This document shows positions 24,776-33,105 of a stretch of DNA of 64,000 nt, piece by piece. Source of the DNA: Prosthecobacter debontii (GTDB lineage Bacteria; Verrucomicrobiota; Verrucomicrobiia; Verrucomicrobiales; Verrucomicrobiaceae); the NCBI RefSeq assembly GCF_900167535.1, contig NZ_FUYE01000008.1:244552-308551 (forward strand), written 5' to 3'. A model generated the notes under the pieces. The model saw nothing but the letters and a program-made list of their open reading frames with translations, was not told where the DNA came from and did no database searches. How positions within the stretch are numbered: the first letter of the stretch is position 1; the number at the start of each line of letters is the position of its first letter. A program made the position numbers and the translations under genes.

Positions 24776-27490
24776 TTATCGCCCGCCTGGCCGGTTAAAG
24801 ATCGAGCCTGGACGTTTCGGCTCGGCCTGGGGGGAAGCTTTCCGCGTGGCCTCACCTGAGATCCGCTGCGCCTCTTTCATGGTCTCCACACTCGGCGGAG
24901 CCCGATCATCCTTATCATTGTCCATGCGTAGCAGATTGGACGACCATTTGGTGTTATTGATCGGACCGGTGCCTCGGTATTCCAGCAGTTCGCTGAAAGG
25001 AAGGAAAACCAATCCGGGCAGCCCACGGATGCGCACTTGAGCGGTGACGTCCACATCATCACGAATGAAGTCGATGCGGCCGCTGAGGGCCATTTTAAAC
25101 ACGCTGGTCAGAGCTTCGAAGTTTTTGGTCACCACAAAGCCATCCGCCACTTCAAAGGTGCAATTGCCTTCTTTGGCGACATTGTAACCTTTGATCGTGC
25201 CAGGCAGAACGCTGCCTAACAAAGGGGTTAGAGGCCCCAGAATGGGCACGGTGTACAGGTTACCATTCACGATGATGGCTGCACCACCGCCTTTCAGGGC
25301 CATCCAATCATTCATTTTCCCTTCGAACCGAAAGTGGCCGGTGATGTCACCTTCCGTATCGTTGTTCTTCGAATAGATCTGGGCTAACTGCGGCAAGCTC
25401 ACACCGTCTAGGCGCAACTCTCCCTGATAGGGCTCCGGCTGCACGCGTTCGTTCAGTGATCCTTTGAGGGAGAAACGCCCGCCTAACAAAGCCGACCTGA
25501 TATCGAAGGAGGTGGTGCTGCCCTTACTGGCCACATTGGCAATCACATCCTCGAAGGGCATGTCCTTACTGAACACCTCATACGGGAATTTGCCCGCTTT
25601 GACGGCCACACTGAAGTCGTTCGTCCCAGGAGCCAGATCTACATTTCCCTTCGCATTCATCGGCTGGCCAAAGAGCCGACCATCGATATCAAAGCGTAAG
25701 TCATCCCCTTTGAAGACCAAGTGGCCTTCCGGCGCTGAAATCAGATGGTCTTCTCCCATCAACACATAGTGGCCCGTCCCTGAAGGATGACGAAACTTCA
25801 CTTCAAAGTCATTCCGAGTCGAATCCTTGTAATAGATGATGCCGTCCATCTCCACCGATGTGGTGGCTGGAAGACGGTATTTGGCGATCGCTCCCGCCAC
25901 TTTGGGAGCAAAACAACTCGTCACGGCAACAGGATCTAGGCCTGCACGGATGCCTTCCAAGCGAACCCACTTTTCACGATCATCCACATGCACGTGAGCC
26001 ACCTGCCCTACCCCTTCCTCGCGCTCAAGCTTGCCGTTACGGAAATGCATCACCGGCCCCTGGAACTCCACATCCGCTTCCATCAATTCCAAGTCCACGC
26101 CTCGATAACGGAAGTGACGGAGTTCACCACGCCCGGCGTTTAAGCATTCTTGCAGGTCTGCTTTGGGCCCAGAACCTTCGATTTCAAAGTAGATGTTCGA
26201 TTTGGAGTTAAACTGAAATCGCGAGATAATCTCACGAGTCTGCGGCATCTTTGCAAACGGCAAAAACGCATTGGGGTCCATGCGCAGCACCGCACGGTAA
26301 CGAAACCCTTCCGTATCATGAGACAAAGCCTGGGCGGACAATGTCCCCGTTTCATGCTTCAGCAGGAGGTCACGGATATAGACTCCTTCGGGGGCGACTC
26401 CGATATTCGCTTCAAGGCCGTCGAAGACAGCTCCACGGGTGCTGAAGCGCCCACAATCCAAACGCCCGGTGGCGATGAGCGGCCGCTTACCTTTGGCCAG
26501 AGGACCATCCACGAACCAAGTGCCGTTGAGAGCAAGGTGTGGGGTGCCGTAGAAAACAATCTCGCGCAGATTATCGCTGTTCAAAAAGGCCTGAGCCAGA
26601 TTCGGCAGATCTGCACTGGAAGTCATTTGGAAACGCAGTTCTGGGGTTCCCATCCGCCAGGTGGCACTGGCATTCACCTGCCCTGTCGGATCCTTCAGAT
26701 ACAGCCGAGTCAGATCAATCAGCCCCGCATTGTATTCAGCTTCCGCGACGAGATCTTCGCAGACGTAGGTATCGTAACGCAAACCGGAGACTTCAAAAAA
26801 CAACCGTGCCACCAACTCCAGCGGTCGATCCATCGCGCCATTGACCTCCAGACGGAGCTTGGGCACCGAACCGAACTTAAATCGGTGCAGCCAATCGAGC
26901 CCTTTTTGAATGCGCCGATGATGGGAATTCAGCACCTCCATCTGATGACTGACGGAAAGGTTGGGCAGTTGCATCTTGGGCGCATCATCCGCCTTCTTTT
27001 CCGGCAGCGTCAACATGCCGGTGATGCTGAGATGAATCCCAGATAAGACTCCCTCCGCCTGACGAATCTCCAGCACGCCTTCGCGAAGAAAGGCACGTGC
27101 GCTGAAGTCTTCCATGGTGATCATGGTCTGAGCGCCCCCAGCATCATCGACAGGCAAAGAGACACTGGCATGGCTGAGGTCGAGTCCATTGACGACAAAC
27201 TTCTTTTCCAGAAGCTTTCCATAGTCGAAGTCCAGGTTCAGACGATCTACGGAAGCTAAAACATGCGAGCGCTCCGCATCTGAAAAGAGCCGCACATCTT
27301 TAGCGATCAGTCCGCCAAAAGGATTCAGCAGGAGCTTTTTGAAGTCCATGTGCAGGCCCCGCTCAGCAAGCTGCCCCACGATGAATTCCCGCCACTGCTT
27401 GGCAAAGGAGTCCGTCCCTGCATAGACTGCCGCCGCCAGCAAAATACTGGCGAAGCCGAGCTTAAACAGTCGTCGGAGCAGCCTCTTCAT
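24776..27490 (-). CDS. Large AsmA-like / DUF3971-type protein
   Basis: The 904-residue protein has one N-terminal membrane anchor (residues ~10-27) and a long beta-rich periplasmic region typical of the AsmA/TamB-like repeating beta-groove family. The C-terminal portion has the AsmA-like signature FRFEGKMNDWMALKGGGAAIIVNGNLY, PILGPLTPLLGSVLPG, NCTFEVADGFVVTKNFEAL and LSGRIDFIRDDVDVTAQVRIRGLPGL. Relatives are thought to move lipids between membranes or affect envelope biogenesis. A basic, Pro-rich tail ends it. It stands alone on the minus strand; the region after its stop is the receptor leader. Confidence 0.75.
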   Translation of the reverse strand: MKRLLRRLFKLGFASILLAAAVYAGTDSFAKQWREFIVGQLAERGLHMDFKKLLLNPFGGLIAKDVRLFSDAERSHVLASVDRLNLDFDYGKLLEKKFVVNGLDLSHASVSLPVDDAGGAQTMITMEDFSARAFLREGVLEIRQAEGVLSGIHLSITGMLTLPEKKADDAPKMQLPNLSVSHQMEVLNSHHRRIQKGLDWLHRFKFGSVPKLRLEVNGAMDRPLELVARLFFEVSGLRYDTYVCEDLVAEAEYNAGLIDLTRLYLKDPTGQVNASATWRMGTPELRFQMTSSADLPNLAQAFLNSDNLREIVFYGTPHLALNGTWFVDGPLAKGKRPLIATGRLDCGRFSTRGAVFDGLEANIGVAPEGVYIRDLLLKHETGTLSAQALSHDTEGFRYRAVLRMDPNAFLPFAKMPQTREIISRFQFNSKSNIYFEIEGSGPKADLQECLNAGRGELRHFRYRGVDLELMEADVEFQGPVMHFRNGKLEREEGVGQVAHVHVDDREKWVRLEGIRAGLDPVAVTSCFAPKVAGAIAKYRLPATTSVEMDGIIYYKDSTRNDFEVKFRHPSGTGHYVLMGEDHLISAPEGHLVFKGDDLRFDIDGRLFGQPMNAKGNVDLAPGTNDFSVAVKAGKFPYEVFSKDMPFEDVIANVASKGSTTSFDIRSALLGGRFSLKGSLNERVQPEPYQGELRLDGVSLPQLAQIYSKNNDTEGDITGHFRFEGKMNDWMALKGGGAAIIVNGNLYTVPILGPLTPLLGSVLPGTIKGYNVAKEGNCTFEVADGFVVTKNFEALTSVFKMALSGRIDFIRDDVDVTAQVRIRGLPGLVFLPFSELLEYRGTGPINNTKWSSNLLRMDNDKDDRAPPSVETMKEAQRISGEATRKASPQAEPKRPGSIFNRPGGR

Positions 27491-27619
27491 CGAGACGATA
27501 AACTAGCCGCCTGAATAGCCCTGACAAGGCGACTGTCACTCGAAGCTGCATTTCTCGCCTCGCTGGGAGACTTTTTCCTGATTGCTGCTTGGAGCAATCT
27601 CGCGGAGCTTGAAGATTCC

Positions 27620-28939
27620 ATGCGCCAATCCACCTATATTCACGCCTCTCAAAAGACCGACGTTATCACTCGGTGGCGTGGGATGGGAGCCGTGTTAGCC
27701 ATTGCCTTTTACAGCCTTTTCTTTGCCGCGCACCAACAGTTCCGCGACAGCCCCATCTACGTGCGTGACGGTCTTTTATTCGGTGCTGAAAGTCAGACCG
27801 TTTTCCAAGACCTGACCACGACACGCACTGGTAATCACCGCCAGATTGGCCCGGAGCATTCCGTCTTTACTCTTTTGCATCAGGGCCCCACCCAAGCTCT
27901 AATTCACGGGTGGCAATGGCTCGGCCAAGATCTCAATCAGGCCAAAAAATACAGTGTCGCCCTGCTGACCTGCCTCGCAGGTGCCCTGACGGTGGTCATG
28001 GTTTATCATTCCCTACTCTGGAGCGGCGTTGTTTCCTTGAGGGCCGTGATGATCTCGGTGATCTGTGGTGCCAGCACCTGCCTGTTCGTGACAGCGCCTT
28101 TACCAGAGGTGTGGGTCTTCGCCGGACTTGGCCTGGCTGCTCTCATGGCTGTTACCGCCAGGGGCGCTCTGGCTCCCTGGTGGTTGCATGGTCTTGTCAG
28201 TATCTACGCCATAGGCTGCTTCGTGGGTAACGTATTGCCAGCCCTCCTCATGGCCCTGGCTCGCTGTGCTTACGATAGCAGTCAGCAACAACGCTTCATC
28301 GTCCGCCCACTTCTAGTGGTGCTGGTGGCCATCACCGTCAGCTTCGGTCTGGCGAATCTGCAACGCGTGATCTATCCCCAATCTACCCCTCTCCCAACCC
28401 GGCTGACCGACTGGAAAATCCGCAGTGAACCGTGGATCTCCACCCGGGAGAATGCAGGCCTGGTCTCACGGGAGGTTTTTCTAGCCAACATCGTGGCACC
28501 CAGAGTCGTCTCAACGGAAGCCGATAACGGGTTGGGAAACCGCCGCCGTGTCGTGCTGGCGGGAGCTGCCTGGCCCAAGCTCAATTTTCAGAACGGCATC
28601 ATGGCGGGCTGGCTGCTCCTGCTTGCTCTCGCCTTTGCGGGGTTGGTGTGGCGTGCTCAGATGGACCCATTCACCTTGGGCATCGTCAGCATCCTGGTCT
28701 GGTGCCTCGCAGCACTACCCTGGTATGGAGATCTAGATCGGCTCCTCGTCCAGGCCTGTCTCTGGACACCAGCCGTGGTCATTGCCGTGGGGCTTGGTTT
28801 AGAGCGTAGCTTGGAGCATTGGCCACGGGCTAAACTGCCCATTACCTTCCTCCTGGTCGCCTTCGTCTGCACCCAAATCACGCGCAATTGGATGTTTCTT
28901 CAGGAAGTCGTCGCTCAGTTGAAGTCGAAGGTCGGCTAG
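27620..28939 (+). CDS. Polytopic membrane protein, GT39-like topology
   Basis: The 439-residue protein has about ten hydrophobic helices. A first periplasmic loop (FFAAHQQFRDSPIYVRDGLLFGAE ... RQIGPEHSVFTLLHQGP) and a second (RVIYPQSTPLPTRLTDWKIRSEPW) separate them. The layout recalls membrane glycosyltransferases of the GT39/ArnT kind, but the acidic catalytic pair is not obvious and no family can be named. The start ATG is clean. It lies between two leftward genes. Confidence 0.55.
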   Translation: MRQSTYIHASQKTDVITRWRGMGAVLAIAFYSLFFAAHQQFRDSPIYVRDGLLFGAESQTVFQDLTTTRTGNHRQIGPEHSVFTLLHQGPTQALIHGWQWLGQDLNQAKKYSVALLTCLAGALTVVMVYHSLLWSGVVSLRAVMISVICGASTCLFVTAPLPEVWVFAGLGLAALMAVTARGALAPWWLHGLVSIYAIGCFVGNVLPALLMALARCAYDSSQQQRFIVRPLLVVLVAITVSFGLANLQRVIYPQSTPLPTRLTDWKIRSEPWISTRENAGLVSREVFLANIVAPRVVSTEADNGLGNRRRVVLAGAAWPKLNFQNGIMAGWLLLLALAFAGLVWRAQMDPFTLGIVSILVWCLAALPWYGDLDRLLVQACLWTPAVVIAVGLGLERSLEHWPRAKLPITFLLVAFVCTQITRNWMFLQEVVAQLKSKVG

Positions 28940-28952
28940 ACGTTTCCTGAGA

Positions 28953-29480
28953 TCATTTGCCGGGCTTGGATAACTCAGCCACCTTGGCCGCTAACTGGTC
29001 AAACGAAAGGCGGTCACGGTTATTCTTTCCCACATATCGAAAGACTTCCTTGCCATCTGGGCCGATCAAAACGGTGGCGGGATAATGCACCACCTGGCCA
29101 TGAAAGGCATAACCATCAGGGATTTCAAAGGCTTTGGCCAATGCCGCATCGGGGTCACGATAGATCGGCGTCTTGGCGAGCTCTTCAGGCGGCAGTTGAT
29201 CCGCCCATGCACGAATCTCTTCTTCCGTATCCGGTTTCACAAACACCTGGATGACGTTCGGCAGAGCGGCCGCCTTGGTCATGTGTTCTCGGGTATGGCG
29301 CAAGCACACCGGACACTCCGTCTTCAATAAAAAGTGAAGAGCCACAAATTGGCCTTTGGCCGCTTGGAGTGAAAAGGAGCCCGTCTCACTCACTGACTTG
29401 AGGGTGAAATCGTCAGGGGGAGCGGCGAAGACTCCCACACAGGTGACCACCCACAAAGCAAAGGATATAAAAGTTTTCAT
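28953..29480 (-). CDS. Exported thioredoxin-like redoxin
   Basis: The 175-residue protein has a signal peptide (1-19, FALWVVTCVGVFA). The fold is that of AhpC/TSA-Redoxin/TlpA proteins: FTLKSVSETGSFSLQAAKGQFVALHF, a CxxC active site (TECPVCLRH, ~residues 55-63), DPDAALAKAFEIPDGY and ATVLIGPDGKEVFRYVGKNNRDR. It probably reduces periplasmic disulfides or peroxides. The start at 29480 is chosen because a good Shine-Dalgarno (AAAGGAG) stands 5 bases upstream; an ATG at 29504 would place it inside the gene. It is 61 bases downstream of the ArsR-methyltransferase gene. Confidence 0.82.
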   Translation of the reverse strand: MKTFISFALWVVTCVGVFAAPPDDFTLKSVSETGSFSLQAAKGQFVALHFLLKTECPVCLRHTREHMTKAAALPNVIQVFVKPDTEEEIRAWADQLPPEELAKTPIYRDPDAALAKAFEIPDGYAFHGQVVHYPATVLIGPDGKEVFRYVGKNNRDRLSFDQLAAKVAELSKPGK

Positions 29481-29541
29481 AACGGCTCCTTTGAGAAGCC
29501 GCATCCTCTCTTTTATTCCAAACTAAGGAACAAAAACGCAT

Positions 29542-30483
29542 TCACGCCTTGGTCGCCAAAGCGAGCACCGATTGGAAATGAGGGCTCTGACTTTCACGAT
29601 GAACCACGCTGCTTTCCGCATCCCGGAAACCGGCACGGCCTAACAACTCATGCAACTCGGCTTCCGAGAACCCCAACCAAACATCGGCATAAAGCTCACG
29701 AGCTTTTTCAAACTGGTGCTTGAGCAGGTCCAGAATCACAATCCTGCCTCCTGGCTTGAGGATGGCGTGAGCGGCCTTGATGGCCCGCTCAGGATTTAGC
29801 GCATGATGCAGCGCCTGGCTTAAAAACACGAGGTCCACCGAGGCGTTTTCAATCGGAGGCTCCTCAATATCCCCCAACCGATACTCGAGATTGGAGAAGC
29901 CATGCTTGGAGGCCAATTCTGCACCATAAGCCACCATCTTCTCACTGTTGTCCACAGCGATAACCTTCTGCGCCCTCTGAGCCAGCAATTGCGAAAGCGT
30001 CCCCTCGCCCGCCCCGAGATCGGCAATGATGAGAGGCGGCATCAGTTTCAGCAGCGTTTCCCCCAAGCCCTTCCAAGAACGCCCGGGAATGTAATGGCGA
30101 CCAAACTTTCCCGCCAAGGTATCAAAGTAAGCCTGAGCCGCACGAGTGCGCTTACGCAAAACCACTTTGAGAGCGGCAGCGTCTTTTTTCACTTCTTTCA
30201 GTTCTGCTCCCGCTGCCTCAAGCAGCGCCATGAAGTGCTCATGCGCACTCTTCTCTTTGCTCGAAGGTTCATCCAACTGATAAAGACGGTTTTTACCGCT
30301 GCGACGGTCACTCACTAATCCGGCTGACTTGAGCTTGGCCAACTGAGCGGAAATGTTCGACTGTGGTAAGGCCAAGACTTCCTGCAACTCGGCCACACTG
30401 AGCTCCTCCTGACCGAGGAGCAGCAAAATCCTCACCCGCGTCGGGTCGGCAATCAAGCTCAGTGATTTCAAGATGGATGGCAT
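29542..30483 (-). CDS. ArsR-family regulator fused to a SAM-dependent methyltransferase domain
   Basis: The 313-residue fusion has a winged-helix ArsR domain at residues 1-75 (ADPTRVRILLLLGQEELSV, LPQSNISAQLAKLKSAGLV, RLYQLDE) without the Cys metal motif of arsenic sensors. Residues ~140-300 form a class I methyltransferase domain with motif I IADLGAGEGTLSQLL, VIAVDNSEKM, SVDLVFLSQALHH and LKPGGRIVILDLL. This architecture is known for SahR-type regulators that sense S-adenosylhomocysteine and control methionine-cycle genes; that role here is an inference. A palindromic operator lies directly upstream, suggesting autoregulation. Confidence 0.82.
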   Translation of the reverse strand: MPSILKSLSLIADPTRVRILLLLGQEELSVAELQEVLALPQSNISAQLAKLKSAGLVSDRRSGKNRLYQLDEPSSKEKSAHEHFMALLEAAGAELKEVKKDAAALKVVLRKRTRAAQAYFDTLAGKFGRHYIPGRSWKGLGETLLKLMPPLIIADLGAGEGTLSQLLAQRAQKVIAVDNSEKMVAYGAELASKHGFSNLEYRLGDIEEPPIENASVDLVFLSQALHHALNPERAIKAAHAILKPGGRIVILDLLKHQFEKARELYADVWLGFSEAELHELLGRAGFRDAESSVVHRESQSPHFQSVLALATKA

Positions 30484-30502
30484 AACCAGATCTTATCAAC
30501 AT

Positions 30503-30534
30503 ATGATCATTCATCAATATTTGATGATCATCAA
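30503..30534. promoter_or_regulatory. Palindromic operator upstream of the ArsR-methyltransferase gene
   Basis: TCATCAA-TAT-TTGATGA (30511-30527) is a perfect inverted repeat with 7-base arms. It overlaps a second perfect 14-base palindrome, TTGATGATCATCAA (30521-30534). Three alternating half-sites thus stand 27-51 bases before the start codon. AT-rich palindromes of this size are typical binding sites of ArsR-family dimers. Confidence 0.65.
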
Positions 30535-30557
30535 CGACGAAGAGATCTCTGTTCCCA

Positions 30558-31379
30558 CTAGCGAGCATACTTCCACATCCACTCCGCCACTGTGGCATAG
30601 ATAGGAAAATCGGTGATGAGAACATTGTCGTGGTCTGCGCCAGGAACCTCCACCCATTGTTTGACCAGGGATTCCGGTAAAGCTTCATAGAGCCTACGTC
30701 CAGACTCCATCGGCACCACATGATCCTGGGTGCCATGCGCAATGAGTGTCGGCATCCGCAAACGAGCCGCATGAACCCTTGGCTGAATGGCCGAGACAGC
30801 TAGGCCAGAGCGCCAGGAATAGGCCTCACTTGCAGCTCCCGCCCAGAGCCCGCCCAACCAAGCTCCTGTCATCTTCTGGGCTTGAACCTCAATCGCGGGC
30901 CCCAACGCATCGAAACTCGAAATCACCACTAAGGCACGCCATGGAGCATCCGGCTGATCCGCCGCATGAACGGCCACCGAACCACCCATGGACATCCCAA
31001 GCAAACCCGCAGGTTGTGGTGCAAAATGGAATCGCTCACTGGCCTCCTTCAACAAGCGCACAGGTAACCCAGCCTCTCTTACGCCATAATAGATCATTTG
31101 GCCCGGATGTTCTCCATGCGCAGGCATGTCAGCCAGCAGGCAACGAAATCCCACCGCACAAAGGCGTTCAGCGATGAGCAAGTAGTCCTCTTTACGGGCC
31201 TTACGCCCATGCACGAGGACCAAAGTTCCCACCACTTGTCCCGCGGGCTTCAACTCGATACCTCGATCCAGCATCTGCTGACGAATCTTCAGCCCTCGCT
31301 GTCCGAGCTTACCCTCAGCGACCGGTTCACATAGGATGGAGGGCGTGCCGTCACTCAGAGACCACTTTTCCAACCGCAC
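30558..31379 (-). CDS. Alpha/beta hydrolase
   Basis: This 273-residue serine hydrolase is of the dienelactone-hydrolase/prolyl-oligopeptidase-like group. GTLVLVHGRKARKEDYLL carries the oxyanion loop, GLLGMSMGGSVAVHAA the nucleophile elbow (G-x-S-x-G), MPTLIAHGTQDHVVP the acid residue and VPGADHDNVL the catalytic His. No signal peptide is visible. The substrate is unknown. A 40-codon frame for a small membrane protein lies just upstream on the same strand. Confidence 0.82.
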   Translation of the reverse strand: MRLEKWSLSDGTPSILCEPVAEGKLGQRGLKIRQQMLDRGIELKPAGQVVGTLVLVHGRKARKEDYLLIAERLCAVGFRCLLADMPAHGEHPGQMIYYGVREAGLPVRLLKEASERFHFAPQPAGLLGMSMGGSVAVHAADQPDAPWRALVVISSFDALGPAIEVQAQKMTGAWLGGLWAGAASEAYSWRSGLAVSAIQPRVHAARLRMPTLIAHGTQDHVVPMESGRRLYEALPESLVKQWVEVPGADHDNVLITDFPIYATVAEWMWKYAR

Positions 31380-31419
31380 CCCATGCGATGCGGGGTCGGC
31401 AAGAAACTCGAGATGGTAA

Positions 31420-31542
31420 TCATGAAGGGGCCGCCCCCGGGCTGGCTAACTCCTCCCCAGCCATCCAAATCAATGCCCCCACGATCAGGACAGAAATCGC
31501 GAGGATCAAGATAACCACATTTCGAAAAAGCCTGAAAGACAT
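31420..31542 (-). CDS. Candidate 40-residue membrane protein
   Basis: A 41-codon frame on the minus strand begins SFRLFRNVVILILAI and continues with a single hydrophobic helix (SVLIVGALIWMA) and a short polar tail (GEELASPGAAPS). Such one-helix proteins can be real, and this one precedes the hydrolase gene by about 41 bases on the same strand. There is no clear Shine-Dalgarno and no homologue known to me, so it may be chance. The rest of 31380-31749 shows no other gene. Confidence 0.3.
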   Translation of the reverse strand: MSFRLFRNVVILILAISVLIVGALIWMAGEELASPGAAPS

Positions 31543-31749
31543 CTTTATAAAATACGAGCGCCTCCCTGAGGGAACAACATCGCTATTCCGGTATCTGAGT
31601 CAAACTCCACACTTGTGGATTTAGCTTCAAACTCTCAAACAGCATACCATCACCGACGGTGATCCAGACGAATTCATCAGGGAGTGAAGGTGAGCTTCCC
31701 ATCCATTTTCTTCTTCCCATCCCTCATGTCATCTTATTAAACTGCTGAT

Positions 31750-32301
31750 ATGTCAGACCAAATTTGGCACCTCATCAAAGCTTCCGACAATCAAGAGTTT
31801 GGCCCGATCACCACCGAGACGCTTCTCGGCTGGGCCAGTGAAGCGAAGATTTCGCCCATGGACAAGCTCTCCAATGACGGACGCCAGAATTGGCTGAGAG
31901 CACCGATGGTGAAGGAGTTGCAGATGGATTGGCTCATCCAGATGCCCGACCAGTTCCTTTACGGTCCGACCAATGTGGCGACCATCCAAGAGTTCCTCGC
32001 CTCAGGGCAAGTGGACGGCAACGTCGTGCTCATCAATTGCCTTGATGGCTCCGAGTCGCGCTTGAATGAACAGCCGTTCTACAGCTTCAGTCCCCAACAC
32101 ATGCGGAGTGCCGAGACCACGCACGTTGGCACCCAGTGGCCCGACGCGCAGCGGGGCAGCACGGACACCATGCTTCATCAGCGCATCAGTCTCCTCGAAC
32201 GACAGATCGTTGAATATCAGCGCAGTCTAGATCAGTGGGAAACGCACTATCACAGCCTACGGCAGCAGTTCTTGGAGGCTACGGGACGCGAGCCTCTCTG
32301 A
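31750..32301 (+). CDS. GYF_2 (DUF4339)-domain protein
   Basis: The 183-residue protein has two GYF_2-like units: IWHLIKASDNQEFGPITTETLLGWASEAKISP ... DGRQNWLRA (residues 4-55) and FLYGPTNVATIQEFLASGQVDGN (~73-97). A C-terminal coiled-coil stretch follows (ISLLERQIVEYQRSLDQWETHYHSLRQQFLE). GYF_2 domains are presumed protein-interaction modules, common in Verrucomicrobiota and Planctomycetota. There is no signal peptide or membrane helix. Its partner is unknown. Confidence 0.8.
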   Translation: MSDQIWHLIKASDNQEFGPITTETLLGWASEAKISPMDKLSNDGRQNWLRAPMVKELQMDWLIQMPDQFLYGPTNVATIQEFLASGQVDGNVVLINCLDGSESRLNEQPFYSFSPQHMRSAETTHVGTQWPDAQRGSTDTMLHQRISLLERQIVEYQRSLDQWETHYHSLRQQFLEATGREPL

Positions 32302-32314
32302 GCACGCGGCTTGA

Positions 32315-32926
32315 TTAGCCCCGAGTTTCAAAAATGGGCAGTCGCAACTTCCAACGCATGGCCGCTAAGCGGAGGACGAGGATGACGCTCATGGCTGCAT
32401 AGCGATGCCAGCCCGCAGACGGCAGCCACTGTTGCATCAGAATGAACACCATGGCTCCGATACAAACGGCCGTGGCGTAAAGATCCACTTCGGGACGAAA
32501 CACCCACGGAATCTCGCCACGGAGCACGTCCCGCAAAATGCCTCCCGCAACGGCGGTCACAATCCCCAACAAGACCGCAACTAAGGCAGGCGCCTCCATA
32601 AAGAGGGCTTTCTCAGTGCCGACGATCCCAAACAACGCTAGGCCAAAGGCATCCGCGACGGCTAACGCACGGGCTGGCATTGGCATGAAACGAGCGAGGA
32701 CGAAAGTCCCCACCGCTGCGACAATCGACCACGTAAGATAATCCGTGGCCTGGACCCAAAACACGGGACGAATGCCAAGGCAGAGATCTCGGACAGTCCC
32801 CCCGCCCACGGCGGTCACTAAGGCAAGAACCACGGCCCCGAAGAGATCCATCCGTTTGCCCTCCGCCGCTAAAACGCCAGAGATGGCGCAAACAGCACAG
32901 GCAGAGTATTCGATCCAGGGAGGCAT
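32315..32926 (-). CDS. Trimeric intracellular cation channel (UPF0126/TRIC-type) membrane protein
   Basis: The 203-residue protein is built of two homologous halves, each with three helices and a conserved glycine kink: VTAVGGGTVRDLCLG (~residues 38-52) and VTAVAGGILRDVLRG (~123-137). The GG-x-x-RD pattern marks the UPF0126/TRIC family of monovalent cation channels, earlier annotated as glycine transporters. About six to seven membrane segments are visible. It is divergent from nuoH across 180 bases that contain a Crp-like site. Confidence 0.87.
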   Translation of the reverse strand: MPPWIEYSACAVCAISGVLAAEGKRMDLFGAVVLALVTAVGGGTVRDLCLGIRPVFWVQATDYLTWSIVAAVGTFVLARFMPMPARALAVADAFGLALFGIVGTEKALFMEAPALVAVLLGIVTAVAGGILRDVLRGEIPWVFRPEVDLYATAVCIGAMVFILMQQWLPSAGWHRYAAMSVILVLRLAAMRWKLRLPIFETRG

Positions 32927-33041
32927 GCCCTATTCTGCCTTGTTTTTCACCAAAGCGATAAGCAAAGCGACGAAATCTTCTCTCCATTCACCCGCTGCCT
33001 TTGGCTCAAACATGAGGGAAAAGACTCTCAAAAGACGGAGC

Positions 33042-33059
33042 TTGTGAAATTTTTCACAA
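33042..33059. promoter_or_regulatory. Crp/Fnr-type operator upstream of nuoH
   Basis: TGTGA-AATTTT-TCACA (33043-33058) equals the CRP consensus TGTGA-N6-TCACA, and the arms extend one base further. It lies 46 bases upstream of the nuoH start, between the divergent UPF0126 and nuoH genes. A Crp/Fnr-family protein may control the complex I operon, the channel gene, or both. A weak TTGCCC (33067) / TAATGA (33091) pair follows. Confidence 0.6.
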
Positions 33060-33105
33060 ATTCGGGTTGCCCGTTGTAAAGCCTTCCTGATAATGACCGA
33101 GCCCC

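Noticed and set aside
26150..27046. 298-codon frame antisense to the AsmA-like gene
   Set aside because: The minus-strand frame is longer and has family features; the antisense frame has none.
31388..31624. 78-codon plus-strand frame between the hydrolase and GYF_2 genes
   Set aside because: No start context and no protein-like pattern; it is antisense to the small candidate membrane protein.
33067..33096. TTGCCC / TAATGA as the nuoH promoter
   Set aside because: Both hexamers are weak and would put the transcript start only a few bases before the ATG.
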